From: Mugil cephalus
Lineage: Eukaryota > Chordata > Actinopteri > Mugiliformes > Mugilidae
Assembly: GCF_022458985.1 (NCBI RefSeq)
Contig: NC_061776.1
Location: 2,641,075-2,705,074, forward strand
Reading direction: 5' to 3'
Length of the DNA stretch: 64,000 nucleotides
In this document: positions 21,504-34,717 of the stretch, piece by piece
Position numbering within the stretch: the first letter of the stretch is position 1
How the letters are laid out: every line of letters starts with the position of its first letter
Notes under the pieces: model-generated
What the model was told of the DNA's origin: nothing
Seen by the model: only the letters and a program-made list of their open reading frames with translations
Databases searched by the model: none
Made by a program: the position numbers and the translations under genes

Positions 21504-23785
21504 AACAGATGAACAGATGTCAAACAGTGTTTGTGACAGGAGAGAGCAGTAAACCAGAGCCCAGGTTCACATATTTCACCTCCATCTCAGACAGAGTCAT
21601 AAACTACTGAGCTGAGGGAGATTCTTCTTTCCTGCTCTCACTATATTATTTGACATCAGATTTATTAATGTTGTTGATATTTTAACAGAATAATCACAAC
21701 AATATGAAATGAATCAAAAGAATTAAACCAAAGAGCAAAGAACACAAAATATATTTAGGATTTAGTTCATGATAATGAATGAAATCAGACAAATGTTCCA
21801 GATGAAGATGAAGCTCCACATCAATCAGCCATAACATCATGACCACCTTCTAGTATTGTGCATGTTTACACTCCTTTCATTCATCCTTCTTTAGCTCCAG
21901 ACACAGGCCCTGAAGAGAATTTTCCATCATGCATTATATTTATTTTGTAGCCATCAGCATCACATTAATCTTCATCAAATACAATCATCACATACTCAGT
22001 AAATCACTTTCTCTCATCTTCTCTGCTTACATGTAATCTATTTATGTTCATATTTCCCATATACAAAGTGTAGTAAAATAAACTTCCATAGTGTATCTCA
22101 GGTTATTTCTGGTCTCTAGTTTAACCTTTTATAACTTAAACATCAGCCTGTGCATAAATAAAAGCTTGCAGCAGTTTAATTACTGTAACCAGTGATTGAC
22201 AAAATTCAAAGTGTGGCTGATGCCACAACATCCCAGGAATGCATTTAGTTCACTTTATTTTCATTTAAAACAACACACATAATCAGAATGATTATCAATG
22301 TTCTGAGCACATTCATTATTTTATTTTATTATTATTTTTTACATTTTTTTTTTACAGGTTGCTGTACAGCAGCTCTGTGGTTAACACTGATGTCTCCTGA
22401 AAGAGTGGGAGAGACCCATGTTTGCTATAGAGGAAAATGATGTGGAACATGTTCTATAAAAGTGATGTGGTGAAGAAGCTGCCTCAACTAAAAGGCCTGG
22501 AGGAACCACACAGAGAGAACAACTCCTCATCTTCCCTGTAACTTCAGGGCTGGAATGTAGAGTAGGCCTAGTTGTAGAGAATGAGAGTGGATGTTCTTCT
22601 GTTTTGTGGGTCCAGGCTTTTCAAGCTGGATCTAAGGGTCCTGTGTTCTGACTGGGTTCTAATCTAACTTGTATCTGTCATTTGAATGTTAATTAAAGCA
22701 TTTTGAATTATATTATTATGTATTTGATTTTGTTTAGAGTTACTTTCAATGTGTTTAGGAAAAAATGTGCTTAATTGACCAATCCCCACTTCTAAATGTT
22801 ACAACATGTGTTGTTATGCTGGTTTCAGAGTGGAAAAAGTAAGTGGATCACTTTACCTCGAGCTGGTTCACTTTACCCCCTTGATTTCTCTGGTCTGTCT
22901 CACTTTACCCTGAAGCTGGGGTAAACTGAGACACAAGACCACTTTTTAAAAAACAATTACATTTTCACTGCCCTTCATCCTGAATTAATGGAAAATGTGT
23001 ACATTTTACTGATATCATATATCATGTCATATCATTTTAGCTCGCTGAGAGGGCAGCAAATGTAAAAAATGTCTCACTTTACCCCACTCTCCCCTACAAT
23101 TGTTTTAACTGTCAGCTGACAGAGTGTGTGTGTCTGAATTACCTGAATTTACCAGTATTCATGAGCACCTTTTTTAACCTGTTTTAATTCTTTCAGAACC
23201 GAGGGGATTTGCAGTGATCTGTTAAAGTAAGCAGTTTTTGAATTACCGTAACTCACAATGGTTTGCATTATTGACAAAATTGCATATGATGTAACAAAAA
23301 TATAAATATAACAATGTCAACAACACAACATACAATGGGAAATGAAGTCAGTTAATAGTAATTAGTGAGCAAATAAGTAAACAACTTTTTTCGTTTGCAC
23401 CACGTTCCCCTTTTTGTACCTCGTTTGAGTTTGTGTGTTTGAGTTTGTGATTTTGCATCATTTCTGTACTTGAAGCTGTTTTTCTTGAACTGGAGACGTA
23501 TTAGGTCGTTGCCATCCGTTTGGCCCTTGTCGCCACCGTAGTATAGAAATGTTTCAATTAATCACGACATTCTTCTTTTGTCGTCCACCCAAATACCTAA
23601 AGATATAAAAATCCTAGTAACAGAATATGAAAAGATTAAAGAAAAAGACTAGTGCAAATATCTTAATGGACATGAGTGTACACAATTAAATGAAATGTGA
23701 ACAGAAACAGAAACATTGTGTGAGATGATCTCGTCCATGATTTTAGTCCATGATTATAGACTCCTGTCTATAATATATACTTAGT
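21504..23785. other. V3 to J spacer of cassette B
   Basis: About 21504-22020 is the V 3' flank, with a short Tc1-like 3' end at 21822-21870. The rest (22.0-23.8 kb) has no recognised gene; it includes CACTTTACCCC-type phrases repeated three times at 22850-23090, of unknown origin. Confidence 0.45.
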
Positions 23786-24700
23786 TTAATGTCAGGGAGG
23801 AAAAGGGATTTCTTCATCAGGTCACTAGATTTCATACTCCAGCACATCAGGCCTGAGGGTAGGAGTGTGAACAGTCTGTTTGGGGGGTGGGTGGGGTCCT
23901 TGGTGGTCCTGTGGAGTCTCCTGTGGAGTCTTGGTGATCTTCTCAGCAGTCTTCATCGCTCTCTGCAGGCGTTTGCAGTCCTTAGTGCTGCTGTAGAACA
24001 CGGTGATGCAGCTTGTTAAGATGCTCTGAACGATGCAGCTGTGAAGTTGCTGAGGATCTAAGGCGTCATGATGAACTTCCTCAAGGGTCCTCAAGAATTA
24101 GAGTCGCTGTTGAGCCTTCTTGACCCAGCTGTGTGGTATTCAGTGTCCAGGTGAGGTCTTCAATGATGTGGACCCTGGTAGGCAAAGTTCCTTTTTGTGA
24201 ACAGCAGTGATCAGGGCTCCTCTCCTTCCTCATGGAAATTATCATTCCCTCAGTCTTGTCTGTGTTGTGGGTTGGTCGTGGGTGTACAATATTGGACAAA
24301 CACAAGTGCTGATGTACCCAGTCACATACTCGCGTAGTCCTGTGTGCTAACAGAAGAGTCTTCCACTGTGGCTGCAGTTTTAAAAAAATCCAGTCTGTCC
24401 TAGAAAAACAGTCCTGCAGGGTGCTCCGGGAAAGATTAAACTTATTGGTCTGTAGGCTGGTACAGTAACAAAGAGATGTGGCCCAAGTGTCTGAAATGTC
24501 TGAAGTGGGGGGGGGGAGTGGGGGGCAGCCCTGTATGCAGCCGTATGTTACTGTGGACATGTTTCTAAGGTGTTATTCTTGGAAACATGTCCACTTGTTG
24601 GTAGTATTTGGGGAAATTTGAGTCTGTAGCCTGCCCTGATTGAAGTCCCCCTTAGTGGATAATAACGTCATCAGGATGAGCTGTTCTAAGGCGCTGATGA
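23786..24700 (-). mobile_element. Non-LTR retrotransposon remnant beside the J of cassette B
   Basis: On the minus strand the frames hold VHIIEDLTWTLNTTQL and then QSILTSCITVFYSST and LQRAMKTAEKI, typical of the C-terminal part of a LINE ORF2 after the reverse transcriptase. An endonuclease-side fragment (GDFNQG-like) lies at the J-proximal end. The RT core is missing, so the copy has a large internal deletion. Related remnants are at 63365-64000 (cassette E) and 4905-5065 (cassette A). LINE family not assigned. Confidence 0.65.
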
Positions 24701-24897
24701 CACATCACTAAAGTAGTGGACTGACCAACCACTGACATTAACATCGGGAGCCATGCTGCTAGTGTGGAGAAAAGAAAAGAGAAGAAGAGACAGTCATGTA
24801 GATCTGAACAATAGAAAAAACACATCAAGGAGCTGAAATATGATCCCACTTCCTCTTTTGACTCCTTCCCCTCAGCTGACTCTCTCAACGGCACACA

Positions 24898-24925
24898 GGT
24901 TTTTGTATTAGTCTTTTTCACTGTG
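24898..24925 (+). other. 12-RSS of the cassette B J segment
   Basis: Nonamer GGTTTTTGT (24898-24906), 12-base spacer, heptamer CACTGTG (24919-24925), all consensus. Confidence 0.92.
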
Positions 24926-24972
24926 TAGCAGCTACTACATCTTTGGCTCTGGAACTAAACTCATTGTAACAG
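24926..24972 (+). CDS. TRGJ: TRG joining segment, cassette B
   Basis: Encodes SSYYIFGSGTKLIVT with an intact FGxG motif and a phase-1 GTAAG donor after ACAG. The next acceptor in phase is C exon 1 at 26990. Functional by sequence, though its own C gene is disrupted. Confidence 0.9.
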
Positions 24973-26605
24973 GTAAGAATAAACATTTCTTTTCCTTCAC
25001 TTGTTTTATTGTAGAAGCTGAAACGTGTTTAAAGTCAGTTTGTGCTGCTTCAGGTTTTACATGTTAGTTTTTTCCTCATTATTAGAGAATTCATCCTGCA
25101 GCCATTGTTACATAAGAAAAGCTCAATCACTTCTGAAAACATGTTGAAATCTCACTCAACAACTAAAGTTATTCTTTATTTCTGTAAATATTAGTGACGT
25201 TACAAACATTTAGGATTTGATCGTCTCAGTAATTCTGTTAAAAAACAAGATGATATTTGATGTTCAACTATTTCAGATTGTTTTGAAGTGTCTATCGATT
25301 GAACTGGATCATTTTGAAAGTTAGAACCTTGTCAGATCTAATCTCTGTCAGTTAATATTTATATGATGTAAATGTGTCTTTAATTGATGATGTTTTAATA
25401 GAAAATGAATAAAAACATTAAGTGAATGTGATGTTAGAATAAATAGAATTAACTCAAAAAAATGTGTTTATTACTATCATCAGCATAAAGTATTTAACTT
25501 TTTGACATGACTGACACAAACTTGTATATTGATGAGTTTTATTAGTGATTAAAGTCTGTGCTCTTAAATGTGTAATATTCAATACATGTTGTAAACACTG
25601 AAATGACAAACGTACAACTGGAAACAGAATTCAGGGATTTTAAAATTATTTTACTTTATTTTATTGAAAATATTAGAAAGACATGAAACATATTTAGGAG
25701 AAGTTGCTTTAAATTTCATGTCACAGCTAATTAGGTTAATTAGAAGTAAATGGTGGTGGAGGAGAGAGGCTTCATGACTATGTAAACGACTTTTGGACCA
25801 AATAATATTTCTCAACGTGAAGCTGAAATTAATTTGTGTATTTCATGGTCTACAGTTCATAATATCATAAAATAAAAAGCAGTGTTGAATGTTGAATGTT
25901 TGTGAACAAACCATTAACACTGAACCTTATGTAGAGGTTTTGGTGAAACAAATGTGGCTATACAGATGATGTCTTATTCTGAAAGGCCTTTCTAATTAAT
26001 GAAATAAAATAAAATAAAATACAATAAAATAAAATAAAAAAAAAAAAAAAAAATTTAAAAAATATTTCACGTTGTAAACTACAATAACTCTAATTGATAA
26101 AAGACGACGTACTGAAACACAGTCGACATGCTTCCTAACTTCTTTGAAACAAATGGAAAATGCGCAAATAATGTCATTTGATTAAGATAAAATAAGATGA
26201 TCCTTTATTTATTCCACCGTGGGGAAATTTTCAGTGTTGCAGCAGTAGACGTTTGGGGGACAGAGCAAGAGGGAAATATAAAGAAGTAAAAAAATGTTAA
26301 ATAAATACAAATAATTATTAACTTAAATGCAATAGAAATCCTATTTACATATGTATGTATGTATATTATATATGAAAAAATAAATGATATACAAACACAA
26401 GTTGTTCCAAATGTATTAAGGATATTCCAGGTTGTGTTGTGATTGTCCAGTGTGTGTTTGTTCTACTGGGAGCAGGTTTGATTATACAACTGATGATTGA
26501 TCAACTACTGTATTCTGTTCTGAATTATTTATTTATTTTATGTAAAATCAGTTATTTTAGAAACAGAAATTTACATGAAGACATATCATAATATATGATG
26601 AATAT
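24973..26605. other. J-C intron of cassette B
   Basis: Inverted counterpart of 3008-4660. It contains an AAAAT array near 26000-26040 running into a poly-A stretch. No gene recognised. Confidence 0.6.
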
Positions 26606-26915
26606 GTACACTGATCAGCCATAACATTATGACCGTTGAAGTGGTTAGACGACTGGGTTCAGAGCATGTCCAGAACTGCAGCTCTTGTGGGGTTTTCCTG
26701 GTCTAAAGTGATCAGTATCTATCAAAAGTGGTGTAAGGAAGGACAAGAACCAGAGACAGGGTGGTCTTGGGCAGCAGAGGATCATTGGACCCTTGTGGTC
26801 CGATCCAACAGACGAGCTACTGTAGCTCAGACTGCTGGAAACATTCATGCTGGTTGATGTTTGTTGTGTATTGATGAGTAGTTTAGTGATCAGAGTCCAT
26901 GTAGTTTCCAGGATC
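26606..26915 (+). mobile_element. Tc1-like transposon 5' fragment in the cassette B J-C intron
   Basis: Starts with the inverted repeat TGTACACTGATCAGCCATAA and encodes a truncated transposase N-terminus: FSWSKVISIYQKWCKEGQ, then NRRATVAQTAGN, the paired helix-turn-helix region. The catalytic DDE part is absent. The remnant ends about 75 bases before C exon 1. Confidence 0.8.
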
Positions 26916-26989
26916 AGGCTGAATCCAGACCAGTGGCTGTAAGCTGCTGTTGACTGTTGTCAATGTGTGTGTCCCTGTTTAAACTTCAG

Positions 26990-27823
26990 ATGAGCAGGTA
27001 GTGAAGCCGTGTGTGAGCGTTTTTTTTACCCAGCAGCATCCAGACCCAACCAGGAGGGGAAGAGCTCCTGCTGTGTCTGGCCTCATCCATGTTTCCTCCT
27101 GGGGGTCCAGTTCTCCTGGAAAAGACAGAAGAAGGGCGGCTTCTGGAGGATCTGACTCGGGCTCAGGGAGATCAGCTGGAGCTCAGAGAGTCAGGACACA
27201 GAGCCTCATCAGACTGGTGGATAGAAATGATCTGCACACATACAAATACATCTGCTCCGTCAAGCACGAGGGAGGCTTTAGTGGAGGCACACGGGAAAGA
27301 AAGAGTGGAGGACAGAGTGGAGGCCAAGCACTACAAGGTAATGAAGGCTTGGTGACTGTGTCCAGCAGTGGTTCAGCTTCATGTGGAGCGCTGTCAAAGA
27401 GATCAGAGGAGCAGAGGGGCTGACATTTGTCACTGCAAGTCCAAACATTTGGGCTCCTTTTCTGTTTCAGGGGTTCCAGCTCCAGCAGCCTCCTGTCCTC
27501 CAGAGAGAGAGCCAGCAGACCTGGCAGCTCTGCAGCAAAAATCACTGTAAGATCACCTGCTGCCTCTCTGCATGGACAGCTCCAATGTCCAATGAGGACA
27601 CTAGAACAACTTTACAGGGTCAATCTGCACTTGCACTAATTCATATCTGTGTGTGTGTGTGTGGTGTGTCAGTGTCCCTTTCCCGTCTCAGTGCAGGGTG
27701 AAGTTTCTTGTCTGCTGTACACAGTGCTGATAGTGAAGAGTCTGGTGTACTGCTGTGGACTCTCTCTGCTGACGAGCCCCACAAACAAGGGACCCTCCAC
27801 CAGCTCCACACATGTGACTGACT
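26990..27823 (+). pseudogene. TRGC: T-cell receptor gamma constant gene, cassette B (disrupted)
   Basis: Exon positions match the intact gene: exon 1 26990-27337, exon 2 27471-27546, exon 3 27673 to about 27823. Exon 1 starts DEQVVKP but soon shifts frame (a run of T near 27021 and further one-base losses near 27070, 27140 and 27208). Correct Ig-domain pieces appear in different frames (IRLVDRNDLHTY, SVKHEGG). Exon 2 is 76 nt instead of 75. In exon 3 indels put LLYTVLIVKSLVYCCGL out of frame with its start. Acceptors and donors are kept. Either a pseudogene or a poorly polished copy. Confidence 0.75.
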
Positions 27824-29424
27824 GTTTTTCTGCTCCTTTTTTTCTCTCCATCACATCTCATCACTTCATCTCATTCTTCACTTTCATCAGTTTTCAGTAA
27901 ATGTTGTTGAAATGTTCTTCTTTGTAATCTGTATCTGTTCATTCAGGTGTTGATTGTCGTCCTGTAAATAGAACCCCAAAATATTCACATAGAAATCTGC
28001 TCTTATGACATGTTCATTCTCTAGTCGTTTTAGTTTATTTCCACTTTTAACTGTGACTTGTATAATAATGAAAAATGAAGCTGAATATCATCAGTTTCCA
28101 GCTGTTTCTTCTTGTGTTTCTTCTTCCTAATAAAAATTTAAACTCCACCAGTCTGCTCTTTTGTTTCACTGGATCACACTCAATAAACACATTTTTATTC
28201 TTTTTATGTGTCTTAATAAAGCAAGTCAAATACTTTAGCTTGTACATTAGTGACTGTTGGATGTGATGTCTATGAACCCTGTGATAAGGGAAACCAGACT
28301 GCACTGATAAAAGATGAAGCTTGAATTTAATTTCCATGAGAAATGTTGGGGCAGTGTGGTTAATAAGGTGAACTCTGGTGAATTACAACTGATTGGGACA
28401 TTCAGACTCTTTTGTCAACTACAACTCATGGAAATAATGAGACTTGAGGTGAACCAACATGGACGCCTGCTTCACAACAACAGCATGGACTTGTTTATAT
28501 CGTGGGTTTGTGTCTCTGTCTCAGTGACGTTTGTGGGTTTGGTTTGATTAATGATAAAGAACAGGAAGCATCATTGTTTCATATAGAAGTTGAAAATCTT
28601 CTCATTGGATCAATTTAAACTCTTTGCAGGCAGAGTTCAACTTCTTTAAAGTTATATTCATCAGAGATAGAAAGACTTTAAAGACAACACAACAAAGTAA
28701 TTAGTTTCATTTAATTGGAAAAACAATTTAACATAAAAAGAGCTGGTTCTAATTTTTAATAATGCACATGAATGTGTTTCTTGTCTCTCAGTTGAACAAC
28801 ACAGGTGCTTCCTGGAACGAATCTTTAACCAGAGCTGGTGGTTGAAACTGTCATTAAAGTGAAAAGCCACAGCCAACGGTGTGGAGGCTGCAGAGCACAA
28901 ACCCACACAAACCCGTCTGCTGCAGGAAGGAAGTCTGATTGGCTGTCAGCAGTTTGTTTTCTGTGCTAATAACCACTGAGAACAGATTCATATCTGCTTC
29001 TGTACACACTCACTGCCTCCCCTCCCTTTCTCTTGTTTACTGTAAACCTTTTGTTCCTATCCACCTTTTTTCCTGTCAACATAATGAATCATTAAACAAG
29101 AAAAATAAATTTATTTTATAGTTGTGTTTTAATAGTACAGAATAATGGACAAACATTGTATTTGTATAAGAAAAAGAAACAGAAATCAAACATGTCTTTT
29201 ATTTAAATTTCCCGGGAAAATCTAAAAGGAAAATAATTCTTTACATGGTTAAATATTTAAAAGTGACAATTAAAAGTTTTGATAAAGAAACTCTGATAAA
29301 TCTTTTTTACTCAACATTACAATCAAAATATCACGACTAACATTTACTGAAAACTGATGAAAAGTGATGAATTGAGATGAAGTGGATGAGATTGTGATGG
29401 AGAGAAAAGAGGAGCAGAAAACAG
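27824..29424. other. Centre of the B/C palindrome: shared 3' flanks of two tail-to-tail C genes
   Basis: Contains the 3' UTR and AATAAA signals of cassette B (about 28120-28220) and, towards the right, the inverted flank of cassette C. Sequence matches 456-1827 and 58823-60430. No gene recognised. Confidence 0.6.
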
Positions 29425-30262
29425 TCAGTCAGCATGTGTGGAGCTGGTGGACGGTCCCTTGTTTGTGAGGCTCGTCAGCAGAGAGAGTCCACAGCAGTAC
29501 ACCAGACTCTTCACTATCAGCACTGTGTACAGCAGACAGAGCAGCTTCACCCTGCACTGAGACTGGAAGGACACTGACACACACACACACACACACACAC
29601 ATATGAATTAGTGCAAGTGTCAGATTGATCCTGTAAAGTTGTTCTAGTGTCCTCATTGGACATTTAGAGCTGTCCCTGCAGGAGGCAGCAGGTGATCTTA
29701 CAGTGATGTTGCTGCAGAGCTGCCAGGTCTGCTGGCTCTCTCTCTGGAGGACAGGAGGCTGTGGAGCTGGAACCCCTGAAACAGAAAAGGAGTCAATGTT
29801 TGGAGCTGCCAGTGACAATGTCAGTCCTCTGCTCCTCTGATCTCTTTGACAGCGTCTCCACATGAAGCTGAACCACTGCTGGACACAGTCACCAAGCCTT
29901 CATTACCTTGTAGTGCTTGGGCCTCCACTCTGTCCTCCACTCTGTCCTCCACTCTGTCTTCCATAGTGGCGTTCACTGTGCCCCCCTCATGCTTGATGTA
30001 GCATTGGTATCTATATATGTACAGATCATTTCTATCCACCAGTCTGATGGAGGCTCTGCGTCCTGACTCTCTGAGCTCCAGTGATCTCCCTGAGCAGAGG
30101 TCAGATCCTCCAGAGAGCCGCCCTTCTTCTGTCTTTTCCAGGAGAACTGGACCACAGGAGGAAACATGGATGAGGCCAGACACAGCAGGGAGCTCTTCCC
30201 CTCCTGGTTGGGTCTGGATGCTGCTGGGTACACGCTCACCACTGGTTTCACTACCTGCTCAT
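29425..30262 (-). CDS. TRGC: T-cell receptor gamma constant gene, cassette C (two one-base frameshifts)
   Basis: Exon 1 (30262-29907, 356 nt) encodes the Ig domain with LLCLASSMFPPVV, FSWKRQKKGG and CYIKHEGG. One base is missing near 30081 (coding for QGDQLEL), where the expected length would be 357. Exon 2 (29775-29702) is 74 nt, one short. Exon 3 (29573-29425) is intact and the same as cassette A, with LLYTVLIVKSLVYCCGL. The Ig domain ends with a triple VEDR repeat, giving the longest hinge in the window. If the two single-base losses are sequencing errors this gene is functional; otherwise it is a young pseudogene. Confidence 0.8.
29580..29601. repeat. (CA)n microsatellite at the acceptor of exon 3, cassette C
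   Basis: About 12 CA units, directly before the exon 3 acceptor when read on the minus strand. Confidence 0.8.
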
Positions 30263-30394
30263 CTGAAGTTTGACAGCACACACACATTGACACAGTCAAC
30301 AGCAGCTTACAGCACTGGTCTGGATTCAGCCTTTATCCTGGAAACTACATGGACTCTGATCACTAAAATACTCATCAAAACACAACAAACATCA

Positions 30395-30643
30395 ACCAGC
30401 ATTAATGTTTCCAGCAGTCTGAGCTACAGTAGCTCGTCTGTTGGATCGGGCCACAAGGGTCAATGATCCTCTGCTGCCCCCTGACCACCTGTCTCTGGTT
30501 CTTGTCCTTCCTTAGACCACTTTTGATAGATACTGATCACTTTAGACCAGGAAAACCCCACAAGAGCTGCAGTTCTGGAGATGCTCTGAACCCAGTCGTT
30601 TAACCACTTCAACGGTCATAATGTTATGGCTGAGCAGTGTACA
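30395..30643 (-). mobile_element. Tc1-like transposon 5' fragment in the cassette C J-C intron
   Basis: Inverted counterpart of 26606-26915, ending at GGTCATAATGTTATGGCTGA. Same truncated transposase sequence, with further small changes. Confidence 0.75.
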
Positions 30644-32174
30644 TATTCAGTATATGTCATGATATGTCTTCATGTAAATTTCTAAAATAACCGATGTTAC
30701 ATCATATTAATTAATTCATTAACACAATCACAACACAAACTGGAACATCCTTAATATATCCTTTATTATATGCAAGATACAAATATACACAAGTTAATAG
30801 GATTTCTATTGCATTTAATTTTTTTATTTATTTAATATTTCGTTTCGTCTTTTTATTTCCTCTGTGCTCTGTCCTCAATCTGTCTACTGCTGCAACGCTG
30901 CAAATTTCCCCACGGTGGAATAAATAAAGGATTATCTTATTTTATCTTAATCAAATGACATTATTTGCTCATTTTCCATGTGATTCAAAGAAGTTAGGAA
31001 ACATGTCGACTGTGTCTCAGTACGTCGTCTTTTATCAATTAGAGTTATTGTAGTTTACAACGTGAAATATTTTCCTATTTTATTTTATATTATTTTATTT
31101 TATTTTATTTTATTTTATTTTATTTTATTTCATTAATTACAAAGGCTTTTCAGAATAGTCGTCATCTTTATAGCCACATTTGTTTCTCCAAAACCTCTAC
31201 ATAAGGTTCAGCGTTAATGGTTCGTTCACAAATGTGTAAGTTAATGAAGATCACCAACATTCAACACTGCTTTTTATTTTTTGATATTAGAACTGTAGAC
31301 CATGAAATACACAAATTATTTTCTTCTTCACATTGAGAAATATTATTTGGTCCAAAAGTCGTTCACAGAGTCATGAAGCCTCTCTCCTCCACCACCATTT
31401 ATTTCTAATTAACCTAATTAGCTGTGACATGAAATTAAAGCAACTTGTCCTAAATAGTTTTCATGTCTTTGTAATATTTTCAATAAAATAAAATAAGCAA
31501 ATAATTACAAATCCCTGAATTCTGTTTCCAGTTGTACGTTTGTCATTTCAGTGATTACTACATGTATTGAATATTACACATTTAAGAGCACAGACTTTAA
31601 TCACTAATAAAACTCATCAATATACAAGTTTGTGTCAGTCATGTTCAAATGTTTAAATACTTTATGCTGATGATAGTAATAAAACATTGTTTGAGTTAAT
31701 TCTATTTATTCTAACATCACATTCACTTAATGTTTTTATTCTTTTTCAATTAAAACATCATCAATTAAAGACACATTTACATCATATAAATATTAACTGA
31801 CAGAGATTAGATCTGACAAGGTTCTAACTTTTAGAAATGATCCAGTTCAATCGATAGACACTTCAAAACAATCTGAAATAGTGGAACATCTAATATCATC
31901 TTGTTTACACAAAATTACTGAGACGATCAAATCCTAAATGTTTGTAACGTCACTAATATTTACAGAAATAAAGAATAACTTTAGTTGTTGAGTGAGATTT
32001 CAACATGTTTTCAGAAGTGATTGAGCTTTTCTTATGTAACAATGGCTGCAGGATGAATTCTCTAATAATGAGGAAAAAACTAACATGTAAAGCCTGAAGC
32101 AGCACAAACTGACTTTAAACACGTTTCAGCTTCTACAATAAAACAAGTGAAGGAAAAGAAATGTTTGTTCTTAC
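30644..32174. other. J-C intron of cassette C
   Basis: Conserved intron with a TTTTA array at 31079-31130. No gene recognised. Confidence 0.6.
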
Positions 32175-32221
32175 CTGTTACAATGAGTTTAGTTCCAGAG
32201 CCAAACATACGGTAGTTGCTC
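32175..32221 (-). CDS. TRGJ: TRG joining segment, cassette C
   Basis: Encodes SNYRMFGSGTKLIVT with intact FGxG and a phase-1 donor. It differs from the B and D segments at the 5' codons, where CDR3 diversity is contributed. J-C distance 1.9 kb. Confidence 0.9.
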
Positions 32222-32249
32222 CACAGTGAAAAAGACTAATACAAAAACC
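32222..32249 (-). other. 12-RSS of the cassette C J segment
   Basis: In gene direction: nonamer GGTTTTTGT (32249-32241), 12-base spacer, heptamer CACTGTG (32228-32222). Confidence 0.92.
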
Positions 32250-34100
32250 TGTGTGCCGTTGAGAGAGTCAGCTGAGGTGAAGGAGTCAAAAGAGGAAGTG
32301 GGATCATATTTCAGCTCCTTGATGTGTTTCTCTATTGTTCAGATCTACATGACTGTCTCTACTTCTCTTTTCTTTTCTCCACACTAGCAGCATGGCTCTG
32401 ATGTTAATGTCAGTGGTTGGTCAGTCCGCTACTTTAGTCCTCATGGACTGGATCTGGACTCAAGGATGGATGATGGATTGACATCAACCTTTCTACACAT
32501 TCTTGGTCCCCAGAAAATCAACTTCATTAAAAACTTTGTTGATTCTCACTTTTTATGTAGCGCCATCAGCAGGTCAACATCTGTGGTTAGGACTGAAACA
32601 TCTAAATAACTGTTGACATATTGTCATTTAAACTGGTTCATGTTCCCCTGAGGATGAACAGCATGGTCTGGCACTCTGCTATGAAAAGTAAAAAAATGGA
32701 TGTAAAACGATTTGTTCCTTTTTCTGTTACATTAAAGCAATCGAGTCACTTCTCTCATCTGTTGTGATGTTGTTGTCTAAATTTAGTCAACGCTGCTAAA
32801 GTGTGTTGATGCTTTGAAGCTGTGCTTAATAACTCATTCCCACTAATGTTTCTTGAGGCTGACATCAGTTGGGTTTCTCCTCATCTTTCTGTCACCAGTT
32901 CCCACACTCAGCATGTTAAACTGATTGGACAGGGACAATATAAGTACTAAAGAGCTGCATCAGTGGACGAAAATTAAAAGAAAAAACAAACAAACAAATG
33001 ACAAATATCATAAGACAACAACGCAAAGTAACAACAACAAAACACATTTTTATGTTCAAAGGGAATAGGAAGTTTTTGAGGGAGAGAGAGTTTTGGTAAG
33101 TTTTTATTTTATGTTCATTCAAGTGTTGTTTTTCTTTTTCTTGTACAACTGAGAGAAGTGACCGGAGTCAAATCCCTTGAATGTGTTCACATACCTGGTC
33201 AGTAAAACTGATTCTGATTCTGATCAATGAAGTTATTCTTATTCTTAGTTACTCTTATTTCTTAATTTACTCTCAACTTAACACTAAGTTCAGAGAACTG
33301 TAGAGGGCTGCTGTGGTTGATGAGCAAAAAAAAAAAAAAAAATCACCTTTAGGAATAAAAAGAGCAATCAATTGTATTTGCTTCAATATTTTTATGCAAG
33401 TACAGAACTGTGTGTGCTTTGCAAAAACTCAACATTTAAGATCTCTGTGAGATAATTAATGAACAACAGTGACAACTTCAATGCATGTGTTGTTATTTAT
33501 CCCCTCAGTTAAGTGCTGTGTATTGTTTTTCACTGAGTGTGAGTTTGTTCTGAAACTGTGCATCATGGGTATATGTGTGGTTTTTATCTCATATCCAGTT
33601 CATAATGACCAATGATAGATTTCCAGCTCCTCCATCCTCCTGATAACCAGAACTTTCTCCTGAGGCACGTTCAGTTATATAAATATTTTACAGTTAGATG
33701 TCTATGTCCTAAAAAGATATAATATTCTTGATCTTGGTAGCTATCAAATCTTCATGGCTACCTGTCTCATCTTCAATGAATTTATCCAGAGAAACAACAT
33801 TGAAGGATGAAGAATGAGAGCTCTAACTAGAGGTGACTGTAATATACCGAGGCGTAAAACAAAATTTTCCCAAACGGTTTTATCTGTAAGAGGTACACAA
33901 AGCTGGAACAAGTTACCACCACACATCGAGAACAGCAACAACTACTTACTTTTTAAAAGTGTTAGCTTTAACACTGGTTAAACACTAACCAGACATGTCC
34001 TCACATAGCCTAAAAGTTTCCTTAATCTGATGCATGCTCTCTGGATTCATGAACCAAGTCTGTTCCTTTCAGTGTGTTTCCACGTTTAAGTAGCGATGTC
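32250..34100. other. J-upstream spacer of cassette C
   Basis: The first part (to about 32560) matches 55690-55960 of cassette D, and 32800-32890 matches the left edge of the window. There is no LINE fragment here, unlike A, B and E. From 32.9 kb nothing is recognised. Confidence 0.5.
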
Positions 34101-34102
34101 TT

Positions 34103-34500
34103 GTGTTTCCTGTTAGTAAAACACAAGTTATAATAATAATAATAGAACACGTATGTGAAACCAAGTGTTTGGGTGTGACAATTGATGACAAACTCAGTTG
34201 CCAGACAAATATCCTTTCTTCTACATGTTACTGTTCACTCATTCTGCCGTACATGGCTTTTTGTGTGGAGGTGTGGGGGAACACTTCAATAACAAAAAAT
34301 GATCTGATAACCAATCAAAAAGGGCCACAAGAATGGTAAACCATTCACAATACCATGACTAAAAAAAAAAGTCTTTATTAAATTAAGAACCTTAAATTTA
34401 ATGATATTGTTGAGATGAGAGCCACCTTATAATGTTCAAGGCACAAAAAATCTACTCCCCTGCTGCATTCAGAAACTTCGAAACATATGTTTAAATAAAT
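34103..34500 (+). mobile_element. Non-LTR retrotransposon C-terminal remnant
   Basis: The plus strand encodes CLGVTIDDKLS, LILPYMAFCVEVWGNTS and, in broken frames, sequence corresponding to QKRA and the region that follows. This pattern is found after the reverse-transcriptase core in several fish LINEs. Stops and a frameshift are present; no RT core is seen. Confidence 0.5.
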
Positions 34501-34717
34501 ATAAATCTTTTTTTGTATATATACACAATCATTTTCTACAATTGTATGTCATCTTGGTATGTTATTGTAATGAATCATGTATTTGATCCATGTGGAGCTT
34601 TGATTGATTGCAGTACCATCTGTTTTTGTCTTCTTTTTCTTTTATGTGGGTGAACCTGGGCTCTGGTTTACTGCTCTCTTCCTGTCACAAACACTGTTTG
34701 ACATCTGTTCATCTGTT

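Noticed and set aside
15453-26915. One Tc1-like element spanning V3 and J, with its two ends at 15.5 and 26.6 kb
   Set aside because: The two inverted-repeat ends face the same direction, so they are ends of separate fragments and not of one element.
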